Counted from the stretch's first letter, positions 1 through 5,478 are shown. The stretch: 5,765 bases of DNA from Pseudofrankia asymbiotica (GCF_001983105.1 NZ_MOMC01000069.1:54497-60261); one strand, 5' to 3'. The notes: generated from the letters alone by a model not told the origin. Program-made: numbers and translations.

Positions 1-305
1 TCGCGGACCTGGAGCCGTTCACCGACTGGTGCCTCGCCGCCGAGGACGACCGGTTCGACAAGCGGTACAGCTCGAACATGGACGAGCTGCAGACGTTCTA
101 CGACGCGGTCTTCCCCCGCATGCAGGACGCCCTGAGCTACCTCGACAAGCTCGACCTGGACGACCTCCCCGAGGACGCCTACAACCTGCTTCTCCTGTAC
201 TACTCGCTGTGCACGATCTCGTTCCCGGTCGAGGCGTGGCGCCAGCCGCGCGTGCCGGACGCGGGCGCGGCGCACATCTCGAACGTCCTCGCCCCCGCGG
301 TCTGA
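1..305 (+). CDS. Conserved actinobacterial protein of unknown function, 3' end only
   Basis: This is the last 100 codons of a gene that starts before the window; the first complete codon is at 3 and the TGA stop is at 303-305. The visible part is acidic and mostly helical, with no membrane segment or signal peptide. It reads DWCLAAEDDRF near its start, then MDELQTFYDAVFPRM, DLPEDAYNLLLLYYSL and a conserved-looking tail FPVEAWRQPRVPDAGAA. From memory this layout (a DWCL box, a MDEL.FYDA..PR helix and a VE.WRQP.VPD end) resembles short uncharacterised proteins beside catabolic genes in actinomycetes. No enzyme motif is visible and I assign no function. The internal ATG at 78 is only a methionine inside this frame, because the frame is open and protein-like to the window edge. 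A hairpin begins three bases after the stop, and the next gene is 311 bases away, so this gene probably ends a transcript. Confidence 0.8.
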   Translation, partial: ADLEPFTDWCLAAEDDRFDKRYSSNMDELQTFYDAVFPRMQDALSYLDKLDLDDLPEDAYNLLLLYYSLCTISFPVEAWRQPRVPDAGAAHISNVLAPAV

Positions 306-360
306 CCAGTCCGTCCCTGACGGACCAGCGGACTGACGGACGCGGACCGACGGACCCCGG
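302..360 (+). repeat. Degenerate ~15-base tandem repeat starting at the stop codon
   Basis: Four imperfect units begin with CTGAC or CCGAC at 302, 317, 333 and 347 (spacings 15, 16 and 14). The first CTGAC contains the stop codon of the preceding gene. Units two to four share the core (C/T)GACGGAC. The first three units repeat TGA. The array looks like an old slippage product that has diverged. Confidence 0.5.
309..325 (+). terminator. Candidate factor-independent terminator hairpin
   Basis: GTCCGTC (309-315) and GACGGAC (319-325) form a perfect 7-bp stem with a 3-base CCT loop, starting three bases after the stop codon. An alternative pairing joins CAGTCCG (307-313) with CGGACTG (329-335). 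There is no U-run, which is common for actinomycete terminators. The stem is partly a by-product of the surrounding repeat, so its function is inferred. Confidence 0.4.
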
Positions 361-430
361 GACGAGCAAGCTCGGGATCGCAGCCTCCGGCCCCTCGCGG
401 ACCGGCGAGGCCCTGGCCGGTGTCGGTGAA

Positions 431-479
431 GCCATGTTGACCAGCCCCGTTGACATGGCGACGCCGGCACCGGTCGGGT
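431..479 (+). promoter_or_regulatory. Possible operator/promoter: inverted repeat overlapping a -35-like TTGACA
   Basis: GCCATGT (431-437) and ACATGGC (453-459) are perfect inverted 7-base arms whose starts lie 22 bases apart, about two helical turns, as expected for a dimeric repressor site. GTTGAC also occurs twice directly (436-441 and 449-454). The right arm overlaps TTGACA (450-455), a perfect -35 hexamer. With an 18-base gap, TCGGGT (474-479) could be a weak -10 of the actinomycete TAGGGT type. It would give a leader of about 130 bases for the CMD-family gene. This is a pattern match only, and no regulator gene lies in the window. Confidence 0.25.
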
Positions 480-508
480 CTGTCTGCCCCCTGGACACCC
501 CCGGTGAC

Positions 509-538
509 CATGCCTTCGGTCGACATGCCTTCGGTCGA
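509..538. repeat. Two perfect tandem copies of a 15-base unit
   Basis: CATGCCTTCGGTCGA occurs at 509-523 and again, without mismatch, at 524-538. Each copy runs into a C, so each contains the palindrome GTCGAC (519-524 and 534-539). Perfect identity suggests a recent duplication, unlike the degenerate arrays elsewhere in the window. It lies about 80 bases before the CMD-family start and could be a double binding site or simple slippage. Confidence 0.7.
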
Positions 539-616
539 CGCGGCAACCCGCCCCGCGAAAGACTGGGAGGGTCGCCCACACCGGCAGGCGATCTTGACGC
601 AGAGGACTCAGCTGAC

Positions 617-1213
617 ATGGCTCGAATCGATCCGCTCCCGCCGAAGCAGTGGCCCAAGGAGATGCGGCAGGTGCTGGCCGCGCTCGAGCCGCCGGGCACG
701 CCCGCGAAGCTGTCCCCCGAGGGCCGTTCCAAGGCCCTGAACACGCTCGGGGTCTACGCGTACCACCCGACGCTGGCGCAGGCGTTCTTCACCTTCAACG
801 GTCACATCATGTCGACGACCACCCTGACGCCACGCCAGCGCGAGCTGCTGGTACTGCGGGTCGCCGCGGACCGCGGGGCGGGCTACGAGTGGCTGCAGCA
901 CACCTTCCTGGGGCGTGACGCCGGCCTGTCCGACGAGGAGATCCAGCGGATCGCCCTCGGCCCGGACGCGCCGCTGTGGGATCCGCTGGACGCGGCGCTG
1001 CTGCGGGCCGTCGACGAGCTGGTCGACAAGGGCAGGATCGGCGACGAGACCTGGGCCGTCCTCGCGGACAAGCTCGAGGTCAAGCAGATCCTGGACGTGA
1101 TCTTCACGGTCGGCGCGTACGAGACGCTCGCCTACCTGCTGCGTTCGTTCGAGATCGACATCGACGACGACATGCTGGCGGCCGTGGCCCGCCGCCAGTC
1201 GATCACCGAGTAG
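617..1213 (+). CDS. Carboxymuconolactone decarboxylase (CMD) family protein
   Basis: A 198-residue soluble, all-helical, cysteine-free protein. The CMD/AhpD-fold core covers about residues 45-130. It has the helix TPRQRELLVLRVA (71-83), then the E-W-x-x-H signature (Glu91, Trp92, His95) and a GLSDEEI turn (103-109); a second helical half runs to the C-terminus. In this family the Glu/His helix forms the active-site pocket, and members lacking the AhpD CxxC pair act as decarboxylases, lactonases or hydrolases rather than peroxidase partners. No Cys is present, so an antioxidant role is unlikely. The start at 617 fits AGAGGA ten bases upstream and the protein-like N-terminus MARIDPLPP; the same frame is open further upstream but not protein-like. 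The dioxygenase gene follows after 94 bases on the same strand, suggesting co-transcription and a catabolic role. The family is clear, the exact reaction unknown. Confidence 0.85.
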   Translation: MARIDPLPPKQWPKEMRQVLAALEPPGTPAKLSPEGRSKALNTLGVYAYHPTLAQAFFTFNGHIMSTTTLTPRQRELLVLRVAADRGAGYEWLQHTFLGRDAGLSDEEIQRIALGPDAPLWDPLDAALLRAVDELVDKGRIGDETWAVLADKLEVKQILDVIFTVGAYETLAYLLRSFEIDIDDDMLAAVARRQSITE

Positions 1214-1258
1214 GTCGACAACCGCGTAGATCGCCAGCCGGGTAGGTCTACGACCGCA
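1211..1258 (+). repeat. Degenerate 16-base repeat, three copies, beginning with the stop codon
   Basis: Units start at 1211, 1227 and 1243, reading TAGGTCGACAACCGCG, TAGATCGCCAGCCGGG and TAGGTCTACGACCGCA. The first TAG is the stop codon of the CMD-family gene, and TAG opens every unit. Units one and three match at 13 of 16 positions; the middle one is more diverged. The array occupies half of the spacer before the dioxygenase gene. Confidence 0.55.
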
Positions 1259-1307
1259 TGGACGGGCGCGCGCCTCCGGGCCGCGCCCTGACCGGACGGG
1301 AGACCCC

Positions 1308-2141
1308 ATGTCCGTCACCGTCAGCCCGATCAGCCCCGAGGTGGGCGTCGAGATCACGGGCCGTACCGGGCCGGAGCTCGCCACCCCCGAGGTCGCCGCC
1401 GAGCTGCGCGCGTACCTCGACGAGCATGGCGTCGTCATCTACCGCGAGGCGCACATCGGTGACGCGGACCTGGTGGCGCTGTCCCGGATGCTGGGCGAGG
1501 TGGTCGTCGCCCCGATGGGTGGCGAGAAGGACTTCCCCGAGGTCTCGGCGATCACCCTCGACCCGGCGCAGAGCACGCTCGCCGCCTACCGGGCCGGCAC
1601 GTTCTTCTGGCACATCGACGGCGCCAACGACCTGGTCCCGCAGAAGGCCACGCTGCTGACCGCGATCGAGGTCGCCACCGAGGGCGGCGACACCGAGTTC
1701 GCGAACCTCTACGCCGCCTACGAGGCGCTGTCGGACGAGGAGAAGGCCCGGTTCGCCGAGCTTCGGGTGGTGCACAGCTTCGCGGCCACCCAGCGGCTGG
1801 CCCAGCCGGACGCGTCGTCCAAGATGCGCGCCGCGTGGGACAAGGTGCCCTCCGGGGAGCACCCGCTGGTCTGGACTCGGCGAAGCGGGCGCAAGTCCCT
1901 GCTTGTCGGTGCCACCGCCGACCACGTCGTCGGCCTGGCCGAGGACGAGAGCCGCGCCCTGCTCGACCGGCTGCTCGACTGGGCGACCCAGCCCGACTTC
2001 TCGCTGCGCCACCACTGGCACCGCGGTGACCTGGTCATCTGGGACAACACCGGGATCCTGCACCGCGCCCAGCCCTACACCGCCGCGTCCCGCCGCCTGA
2101 TGCACCGCACCACCCTCGTCGGCGAGGAAGCCGTCGCCTGA
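1308..2141 (+). CDS. TauD/TfdA-family Fe(II)/2-oxoglutarate-dependent dioxygenase
   Basis: A 277-residue cytoplasmic enzyme of normal family length (TauD is 283). It should couple decarboxylation of 2-oxoglutarate with O2 to hydroxylation of an organic substrate, often cleaving a C-S, C-O or C-N bond. The iron ligands are visible: His102 and Asp104 in FFWHIDGAND and distal His252 in NTGILHRAQPY. Thr129 of the GGDTEF motif and Arg263 should hold 2-oxoglutarate, and Arg267 matches the TauD arginine contacting the substrate anion. The spacings His to Thr (27), distal His to first Arg (11) and to second Arg (15) equal those of TauD (99/126/255/266/270), so all key residues are present. The ATG at 1308 has GGGAG five bases upstream. 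It sits between CMD-family and SDR genes, which suggests catabolism; the substrate could be a small acidic aromatic, sulfonate or ether. Its last three codons and stop are the first copy of a 13-base repeat. Confidence 0.92.
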   Translation: MSVTVSPISPEVGVEITGRTGPELATPEVAAELRAYLDEHGVVIYREAHIGDADLVALSRMLGEVVVAPMGGEKDFPEVSAITLDPAQSTLAAYRAGTFFWHIDGANDLVPQKATLLTAIEVATEGGDTEFANLYAAYEALSDEEKARFAELRVVHSFAATQRLAQPDASSKMRAAWDKVPSGEHPLVWTRRSGRKSLLVGATADHVVGLAEDESRALLDRLLDWATQPDFSLRHHWHRGDLVIWDNTGILHRAQPYTAASRRLMHRTTLVGEEAVA

Positions 2142-2216
2142 CGCCGTCGCCTGACGCCGTCGCCTGACGCCGTCGCCTGACGCCGTCGCCTGACGCCGCG
2201 GCCTGACGCCGCGGCC
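2130..2216 (+). repeat. 13-base tandem repeat spanning the dioxygenase stop codon
   Basis: GCCGTCGCCTGAC occurs in five perfect head-to-tail copies (starts 2130, 2143, 2156, 2169 and 2182). A sixth copy at 2195 has two changes (GCCGCGGCCTGAC), and a partial copy of that variant covers 2208-2216. Copy one encodes the last residues of the dioxygenase (Ala-Val-Ala-stop), and every full copy carries TGA. Because 13 is not a multiple of three, successive TGAs fall in all three frames, so even read-through or a frameshift would stop at once. There are no spacers, so this is not a CRISPR array. Perfect identity points to recent or ongoing copy-number change. Confidence 0.95.
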
Positions 2217-2225
2217 GAGGCCGCG
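2210..2225 (+). terminator. Candidate terminator hairpin after the dioxygenase gene
   Basis: CGCGGC (2210-2215) and GCCGCG (2220-2225) form a 6-bp stem of only G-C pairs with a CGAG tetraloop, at the end of the 13-base repeat array. There is no U-run. It could attenuate rather than stop transcription into the SDR gene. Confidence 0.3.
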
Positions 2226-2262
2226 AGCCTTTCGTCCTCGCCACGGCGGCCGCGGCCCAGAC

Positions 2263-2337
2263 GACGTCGTCACGGACGGCGCCGTCACGGCCAACGCCCT
2301 CACGGACAACACCGTCGCTGACAACGCCGTCACCGAC
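2263..2337 (+). repeat. Diverged 15-base tandem repeat before the SDR gene
   Basis: Five imperfect units start at 2263, 2278, 2293, 2308 and 2323, with consensus close to AACGCCGTCACGGAC. The core GCCGTC(A/G)C..GAC resembles the 13-base unit GCCGTCGCCTGAC of the preceding array with two added bases, so the two arrays may share an origin. Together they fill most of the 227-base spacer between the dioxygenase and SDR genes. No promoter is obvious inside it. Confidence 0.6.
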
Positions 2338-2368
2338 CGAGCCTGAACTGAAGGGAAACCACGCGCAG

Positions 2369-3160
2369 ATGACCGTGGCACCGAGCGACAGCCTGGCCGG
2401 CAAGGTCGCCATCGTCACCGGCGGCGGATCGGGCATCGGGCGCGGCTGCGCGCTGCGCCTGGCCGCCGACGGTGCCAGGATCGGCGTCTTCGATCTCGAT
2501 CCCGGCAACGCCAAGGCGGTCGCCGACGAGATCGCCGCCGCGGGCGGCGAGGCGCACCCGGTCACGGTCGACGTCACCAGCCGCGAGCAGATCGACGCCG
2601 GTGTCGCGGAGATCAGGTCGCTGTACGGCCCCGCCACGATCCTGGTGACGTCCGCCGGGCGCGAGGGCTTCCGCCGGTTTCTCGACATCACCGCCGAGCA
2701 GTGGCAGGCCCTGATCGATGTCAACCTGACCGGCACGTTCCACTCCTGCCAGGCCGTCGTCCCCGACATGATCGAGGCGCGCTGGGGCCGGATCGTCACC
2801 ATCTCGTCGTCCAGCGCCCAGGGCGGTCAGCAGCTCATGACGCACTACTCGGCGTCCAAGGGCGGCGTCATCACCTTCACCAAGTCGCTGGCCCTGGAAC
2901 TCGGCGAGTTCGGCATCACGGTGAACACGATCCCGCCCGGCTTCATCATCACCCCGATGACCGAGCGCAACGCCGCCAAGGGCCGCCTCGGCCCGGAAGG
3001 CCTCGACGGCGTCATCGCCCGCACCCCGGTCCGCCGCGGCGGCCAGTCCGAGGACATCGCCGCCGCCTGCTCCTTCCTCTGCCGCGAGGAGGCCAGCTAC
3101 GTCACCGGCCAGATCATCGGCGTCAACGGCGGCCGCAACACCACCTCCGCCGTCTTCTAA
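2369..3160 (+). CDS. Short-chain dehydrogenase/reductase (SDR), classical NAD-type
   Basis: A 263-residue cytoplasmic oxidoreductase of classical SDR length, expected to interconvert an alcohol and a ketone. The Rossmann motif TGGGSGIG is at 17-24. Asp42 at the end of strand two (VFDLD) favours NAD(H) over NADP(H). Asn119 (DVNLTG), Ser147, Tyr160 and Lys164 (YSASK) complete the catalytic tetrad. The PPG motif is at 189-191, and the C-terminal GVNGGRN region is usual. One deviation is that the NNAG motif after strand four reads TSAG (94-97). The closest type is the FabG-like 3-oxoacyl reductase/2,3-dihydroxy or cyclic alcohol dehydrogenase group, but the substrate is open. The ATG at 2369 follows AAGGGA (2351-2356) with a longish 12-base gap. 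It is the third gene of the CMD-dioxygenase-SDR row, so it may oxidise the hydroxylated product. It ends tail-to-tail with the MFS gene. Confidence 0.93.
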   Translation: MTVAPSDSLAGKVAIVTGGGSGIGRGCALRLAADGARIGVFDLDPGNAKAVADEIAAAGGEAHPVTVDVTSREQIDAGVAEIRSLYGPATILVTSAGREGFRRFLDITAEQWQALIDVNLTGTFHSCQAVVPDMIEARWGRIVTISSSSAQGGQQLMTHYSASKGGVITFTKSLALELGEFGITVNTIPPGFIITPMTERNAAKGRLGPEGLDGVIARTPVRRGGQSEDIAAACSFLCREEASYVTGQIIGVNGGRNTTSAVF

Positions 3161-3178
3161 CACCTGCCGGCGTCTTCT
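3147..3178 (+). repeat. Two-copy 20-base-period echo across the SDR stop codon
   Basis: CCGCCGTCTTCT (3147-3158) and CCGGCGTCTTCT (3167-3178) match at 11 of 12 positions, 20 bases apart. The first copy ends in the T of the TAA stop; in the second the following bases are GG, so the stop is not copied. A further short direct repeat, GTCGCAC, follows at 3182-3188 and 3193-3199. Confidence 0.4.
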
Positions 3179-3227
3179 GGCGTCGCACTTGAGTCGCACC
3201 CGGCAGCGTTCGCCCGCCTCGGCGCAC

Positions 3228-3256
3228 CGTCGGCGTATACGCGGACGACGCCGACG
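3228..3256. terminator. Likely bidirectional terminator between convergent genes
   Basis: CGTCGGCGT (3228-3236) and ACGCCGACG (3248-3256) form a perfect 9-bp GC-rich stem with an 11-base loop. It is the strongest hairpin I found and lies in the 104-base gap between the ends of the SDR gene (plus) and the MFS gene (minus), where one terminator can serve both. There is no clear U-run on either strand. Confidence 0.55.
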
Positions 3257-3264
3257 CGACGCCG
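3243..3264 (-). repeat. Two-copy 11-base repeat directly after the MFS stop codon
   Basis: Read on the minus strand, the TGA of the MFS gene (3267-3265) is followed by CGGCGTCGCGT and then CGGCGTCGTCC, which agree at the first eight of 11 positions. It overlaps one arm of the convergent terminator hairpin. CTGACGGCGTCG around the stop also resembles the CTGACGCCGTCG phase of the dioxygenase repeat. Confidence 0.35.
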
Positions 3265-4509
3265 TCAGCCTGGCTCGACGACGGGAGCTTCGATGCGGAT
3301 CGTCGGAGCCCGGCCGGCGAGCATCGCGAGCGCCGACGCTACGACGACCAGGACGGTGTAGCCGAAGGTGATGTGAACGAGGCTCACATGGCCGGCCAGT
3401 CGGCTGGTGATCAGGCCGGGAACGGCCGCCGCGCAGTAGGAGATCAGAAAGACGCTGGCCAGGACGCCCGCGCGGTCATCCGCGCTGGTCCTGGCCAGCA
3501 AACCGCGCATACCGCCCGTGGCGGCGATGCCCTGTCCGACACCCGCGACGAAGCTCGCGACCAGGAAGGGCACGATCGTCCCGCTGCGCACGGCGATCGC
3601 GACAATGACGGCACAGGTCGCGAACACTCCGAGTCCGAGGCAGACCGAGGGCGCCGGCCGCAGCCGACCCGTCAACACGCCGCCGACCGGGGAGAGCACC
3701 GACAGCGACGCGAAGACCAGTGCGACGACGAAGGTGTTCTCGGTGCCGAGCCGGTCCGCGGTGAGGCCGGGCGCGAATGCCTGGAAGAAGCCGCCCAGCG
3801 ACCAGGTCGCGACCGCGACCATGCCGACGACGAGCAGCGGCCTCCTGGCACCGGGTGGTACGCGGACCTGTGGCCGCAGCGTTCGCCGTGCCGCTGACGT
3901 GTCACGTCGTCCGACGCTCTCCGGGCATGCCAGCAGCAACGCGACTCCAACGGCGAGCGCGCAGACCACGATGGTGTAGGTCAGAACTCGGGGTGCCGGC
4001 CCATACTCGACGATCGCGCCGGACAGCAGCGCGCCGAGCGGGACCGCCAACGGCGGAACGATGCTGGTGATCAGCGCGGCCAGCCAGCGAGGCGCCTCGG
4101 GCGCGGTGTCGATGACGTAGGAGCCGAGCGCGCTCGACGCGACCCCGCAGGCGATCCCCTGCAGCGCCCGGCCGACGACCAACATCGGCAGCGCCGCGAC
4201 GTGCATCAGCACCAGTCCGCCGGCGATCGAGCACAGCAGGGCGGCAATGCCGACCGGGCGGCGGCCGAGGTGATTGGACAGCCTTCCGAGCAGCAGGAGC
4301 GAGAGTGCCGTCATCGTGAAGTAGACGACGGTGGTGAGCGCCAGACCCGAGTTCGAGATCCCGTCCTCGAGCCGATAGGTGCTGTACAGCGGAATCGGCG
4401 TGCCCGACGCGACGAACGTCAGGATCAACGTCGCCGAACCCACGACAAACGCGACCCTGCGAGAAGGCCGACGTAGTTCAGGCAGGGGTTCGGCAGGCAT
4501 GGAACCCAT
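3265..4509 (-). CDS. Major facilitator superfamily (MFS) transporter, 12 TM, exporter-like
   Basis: A 414-residue inner-membrane protein of standard MFS length. About 12 hydrophobic helices can be seen, roughly at 18-38, 52-74, 86-106, 108-130, 143-165, 174-195, 222-245, 258-280, 288-308, 312-335, 346-368 and 376-398. The loop after helix two carries MFS motif A as GRLSNHLGRRP (75-85), and helix four begins GRALQGIACG (113-122), a motif-B-like RxxQG. A basic central loop (200-223) splits the two six-helix halves. Cargo cannot be named; the family is driven by proton exchange and related actinobacterial members are annotated as drug or metabolite efflux pumps. ATGs at 4509 and 4500 are both possible starts; neither has a good Shine-Dalgarno, and the palindrome CTGATCAG (4510-4517) touches the first. 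The DUF4253 gene lies 98 bases upstream on the same strand. The convergent catabolic genes give no firm link to its cargo. Confidence 0.9.
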   Translation of the reverse strand: MGSMPAEPLPELRRPSRRVAFVVGSATLILTFVASGTPIPLYSTYRLEDGISNSGLALTTVVYFTMTALSLLLLGRLSNHLGRRPVGIAALLCSIAGGLVLMHVAALPMLVVGRALQGIACGVASSALGSYVIDTAPEAPRWLAALITSIVPPLAVPLGALLSGAIVEYGPAPRVLTYTIVVCALAVGVALLLACPESVGRRDTSAARRTLRPQVRVPPGARRPLLVVGMVAVATWSLGGFFQAFAPGLTADRLGTENTFVVALVFASLSVLSPVGGVLTGRLRPAPSVCLGLGVFATCAVIVAIAVRSGTIVPFLVASFVAGVGQGIAATGGMRGLLARTSADDRAGVLASVFLISYCAAAVPGLITSRLAGHVSLVHITFGYTVLVVVASALAMLAGRAPTIRIEAPVVEPG

Positions 4510-4517
4510 CTGATCAG
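4510..4517. promoter_or_regulatory. Palindrome CTGATCAG abutting the MFS start codon
   Basis: An 8-base perfect palindrome sits directly before the ATG at 4509 (minus strand), where a ribosome binding site would be expected. It could be an operator half, or mean that the second ATG at 4500 is used. The remaining bases to 4607 show no convincing promoter. An 8-base palindrome can be chance. Confidence 0.15.
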
Positions 4518-4607
4518 CCCAGACACCCGCAGGCCCCGCCCACCGCTCGACCTAACACCCGTACCCCGCTGAACCGCGTCCACCAGCCGCGATGGCCGGC
4601 AAGGGCC

Positions 4608-5465
4608 TCAGTCCCACCAGAAGGTCCAGGTGTCGGTGCTGGTGAGGGCGACCGCATAGTCCTCGACGGTGATGCTGACGTCGCTGTCGAAGTTGTCGGG
4701 GCAGAAGGCGAGGTGCTCGGCGGCGAGAAGGCGCGCGTCGTCGTCGCTGGTCGGAGGGGCCGCGACGCTGAGGTAGAGCGTGTCAAAGCCGACGGCGACG
4801 ACGCGGACACCGAAGCGTCGTTCCCAGCTCCCGACTACCGCGGAGATCTCAGCGGTGTCGAGGGTGTGGTTGGCAGGTCCTTCCCAGCCCACGAGCGTGA
4901 GGGCATTGGCACCGGAGTCCGCGGCTACCAGGCCGAGACGCAGCCTGGGGTGGTTCGCGAGGATCTGGCGAGCGCACTCTGCGGCTGCCTGGCCCGGGTC
5001 GGCGCGCTGCTCGGACTGACCGGCGAGGCCAGGCCAGTCGTGTCCGAACGGCTTGTGCTGGTAGCACCCGTCACTGTCGTCCTCACCGTCGCAGTCCCAC
5101 CAGTCCGCGAGGATCGTCGCCGGGTCGTGGTCGCCAGGAGATGTCATTCGATCAGGCGATAGTTCGCCTGTCTCCCAGGGGTGGAATCCCCTGGGCTCCC
5201 GCTGTGGGCGGTCTTCCTCCCAGTATTGGGGCTCGAGAAGGAGAGGCCACAGCCCGGTGGCGGGGTGCGCGGCGAGCAACTGGGCCCACAGTTCAGGGGC
5301 GGCCGGCTCATCGCTCATCCACAGCGCCAGGCTCTCCGCGTTGCCCTCCTTCGCGACGCGGCAGCGCCCCGGCGGCAACGGGACCGACAGCGAGTACTGG
5401 CCGGCCTGCCCCGCGCCGAACAACGCCCCCGGATCCGCGGGAGGCCAAACCTCAGCACCAACCAC
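4608..5465 (-). CDS. DUF4253 domain-containing protein
   Basis: A 285-residue soluble acidic protein from GTG at 5465. The C-terminal third (about 178-285) has the DUF4253 pattern: WERRFGVRVV (214-223), GFDTLYLSVAAPP (226-238), AAEHLAFCPDN (248-258) and the terminal WTFWWD (280-285). The N-terminal part also fits actinobacterial members: a VPLPPGR start (29-35), WMSDEPAAPELWAQL (49-63) and GLWPLLLEP (71-79). The middle (about 83-150) is acidic and Trp-rich with DWWDCDGEDDSDGC. DUF4253 has no established function that I know of; similar genes are often seen singly or near polymorphic-toxin immunity-like genes, so an immunity-type role is possible but unproven. The start is set by AGGAGGT six bases upstream. 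A GTG at 5516 in the same frame would add 17 residues that contain this Shine-Dalgarno and do not look like the family. The gene stands 98 bases upstream of the MFS gene. Confidence 0.85.
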   Translation of the reverse strand: MVGAEVWPPADPGALFGAGQAGQYSLSVPLPPGRCRVAKEGNAESLALWMSDEPAAPELWAQLLAAHPATGLWPLLLEPQYWEEDRPQREPRGFHPWETGELSPDRMTSPGDHDPATILADWWDCDGEDDSDGCYQHKPFGHDWPGLAGQSEQRADPGQAAAECARQILANHPRLRLGLVAADSGANALTLVGWEGPANHTLDTAEISAVVGSWERRFGVRVVAVGFDTLYLSVAAPPTSDDDARLLAAEHLAFCPDNFDSDVSITVEDYAVALTSTDTWTFWWD

Positions 5466-5471
5466 CGCGCT

Positions 5472-5478
5472 ACCTCCT
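5472..5478 (-). promoter_or_regulatory. Strong Shine-Dalgarno deciding the DUF4253 start
   Basis: AGGAGGT on the minus strand (ACCTCCT on plus) is a perfect anti-16S match six bases before GTG 5465. It is the best ribosome binding site in the window and argues against the more upstream GTG at 5516. Confidence 0.75.

Larger units (their letters stand above)
306..616. other. 311-base spacer with repeats and possible control sites, no gene
   Basis: Frame 2 is open across this stretch and joins the downstream CMD-family gene, but its translation is rich in S, T, P, G and R without helical or domain character, and it would also overlap the partial gene upstream in another frame. I read it as non-coding. 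It contains, in order, the post-stop repeat and hairpin, an inverted repeat near 431-459, a two-copy 15-base repeat at 509-538, and AGAGGA at 601-606 as ribosome binding site for the gene starting at 617. Confidence 0.6.

Noticed and set aside
29..616. N-terminal extension of the CMD-family gene to give a 394-residue protein
   Set aside because: It overlaps the partial upstream gene in another frame, crosses repeats and a hairpin, and its translation is low-complexity; ATG 617 has a ribosome binding site and a family-like N-terminus.
617..1213. AhpD-type alkylhydroperoxidase
   Set aside because: The protein has no cysteine, so the CxxC redox pair is absent.
2130..2216. CRISPR array
   Set aside because: Units are 13 bases and directly adjacent with no spacers, and no cas gene is present.
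1248..2381. Long open frame on the minus strand opposite the dioxygenase, with a five-residue periodic N-terminus
   Set aside because: It is the antisense shadow of a well-supported gene in GC-rich DNA; the periodic peptide simply translates the 15-base repeat.
2330..3199. Open frame on the minus strand opposite the SDR gene
   Set aside because: Composition is Gly/Ala/Asp/Arg-rich without domains, and the plus-strand SDR has full catalytic motifs.
3373..3897. Plus-strand open frame rich in D, R, Q and G opposite the MFS gene
   Set aside because: Antisense shadow of a hydrophobic membrane protein; no recognisable fold.
4713..5162. Plus-strand open frame opposite the DUF4253 gene
   Set aside because: No domain or ribosome binding site; the minus-strand frame carries conserved DUF4253 motifs.
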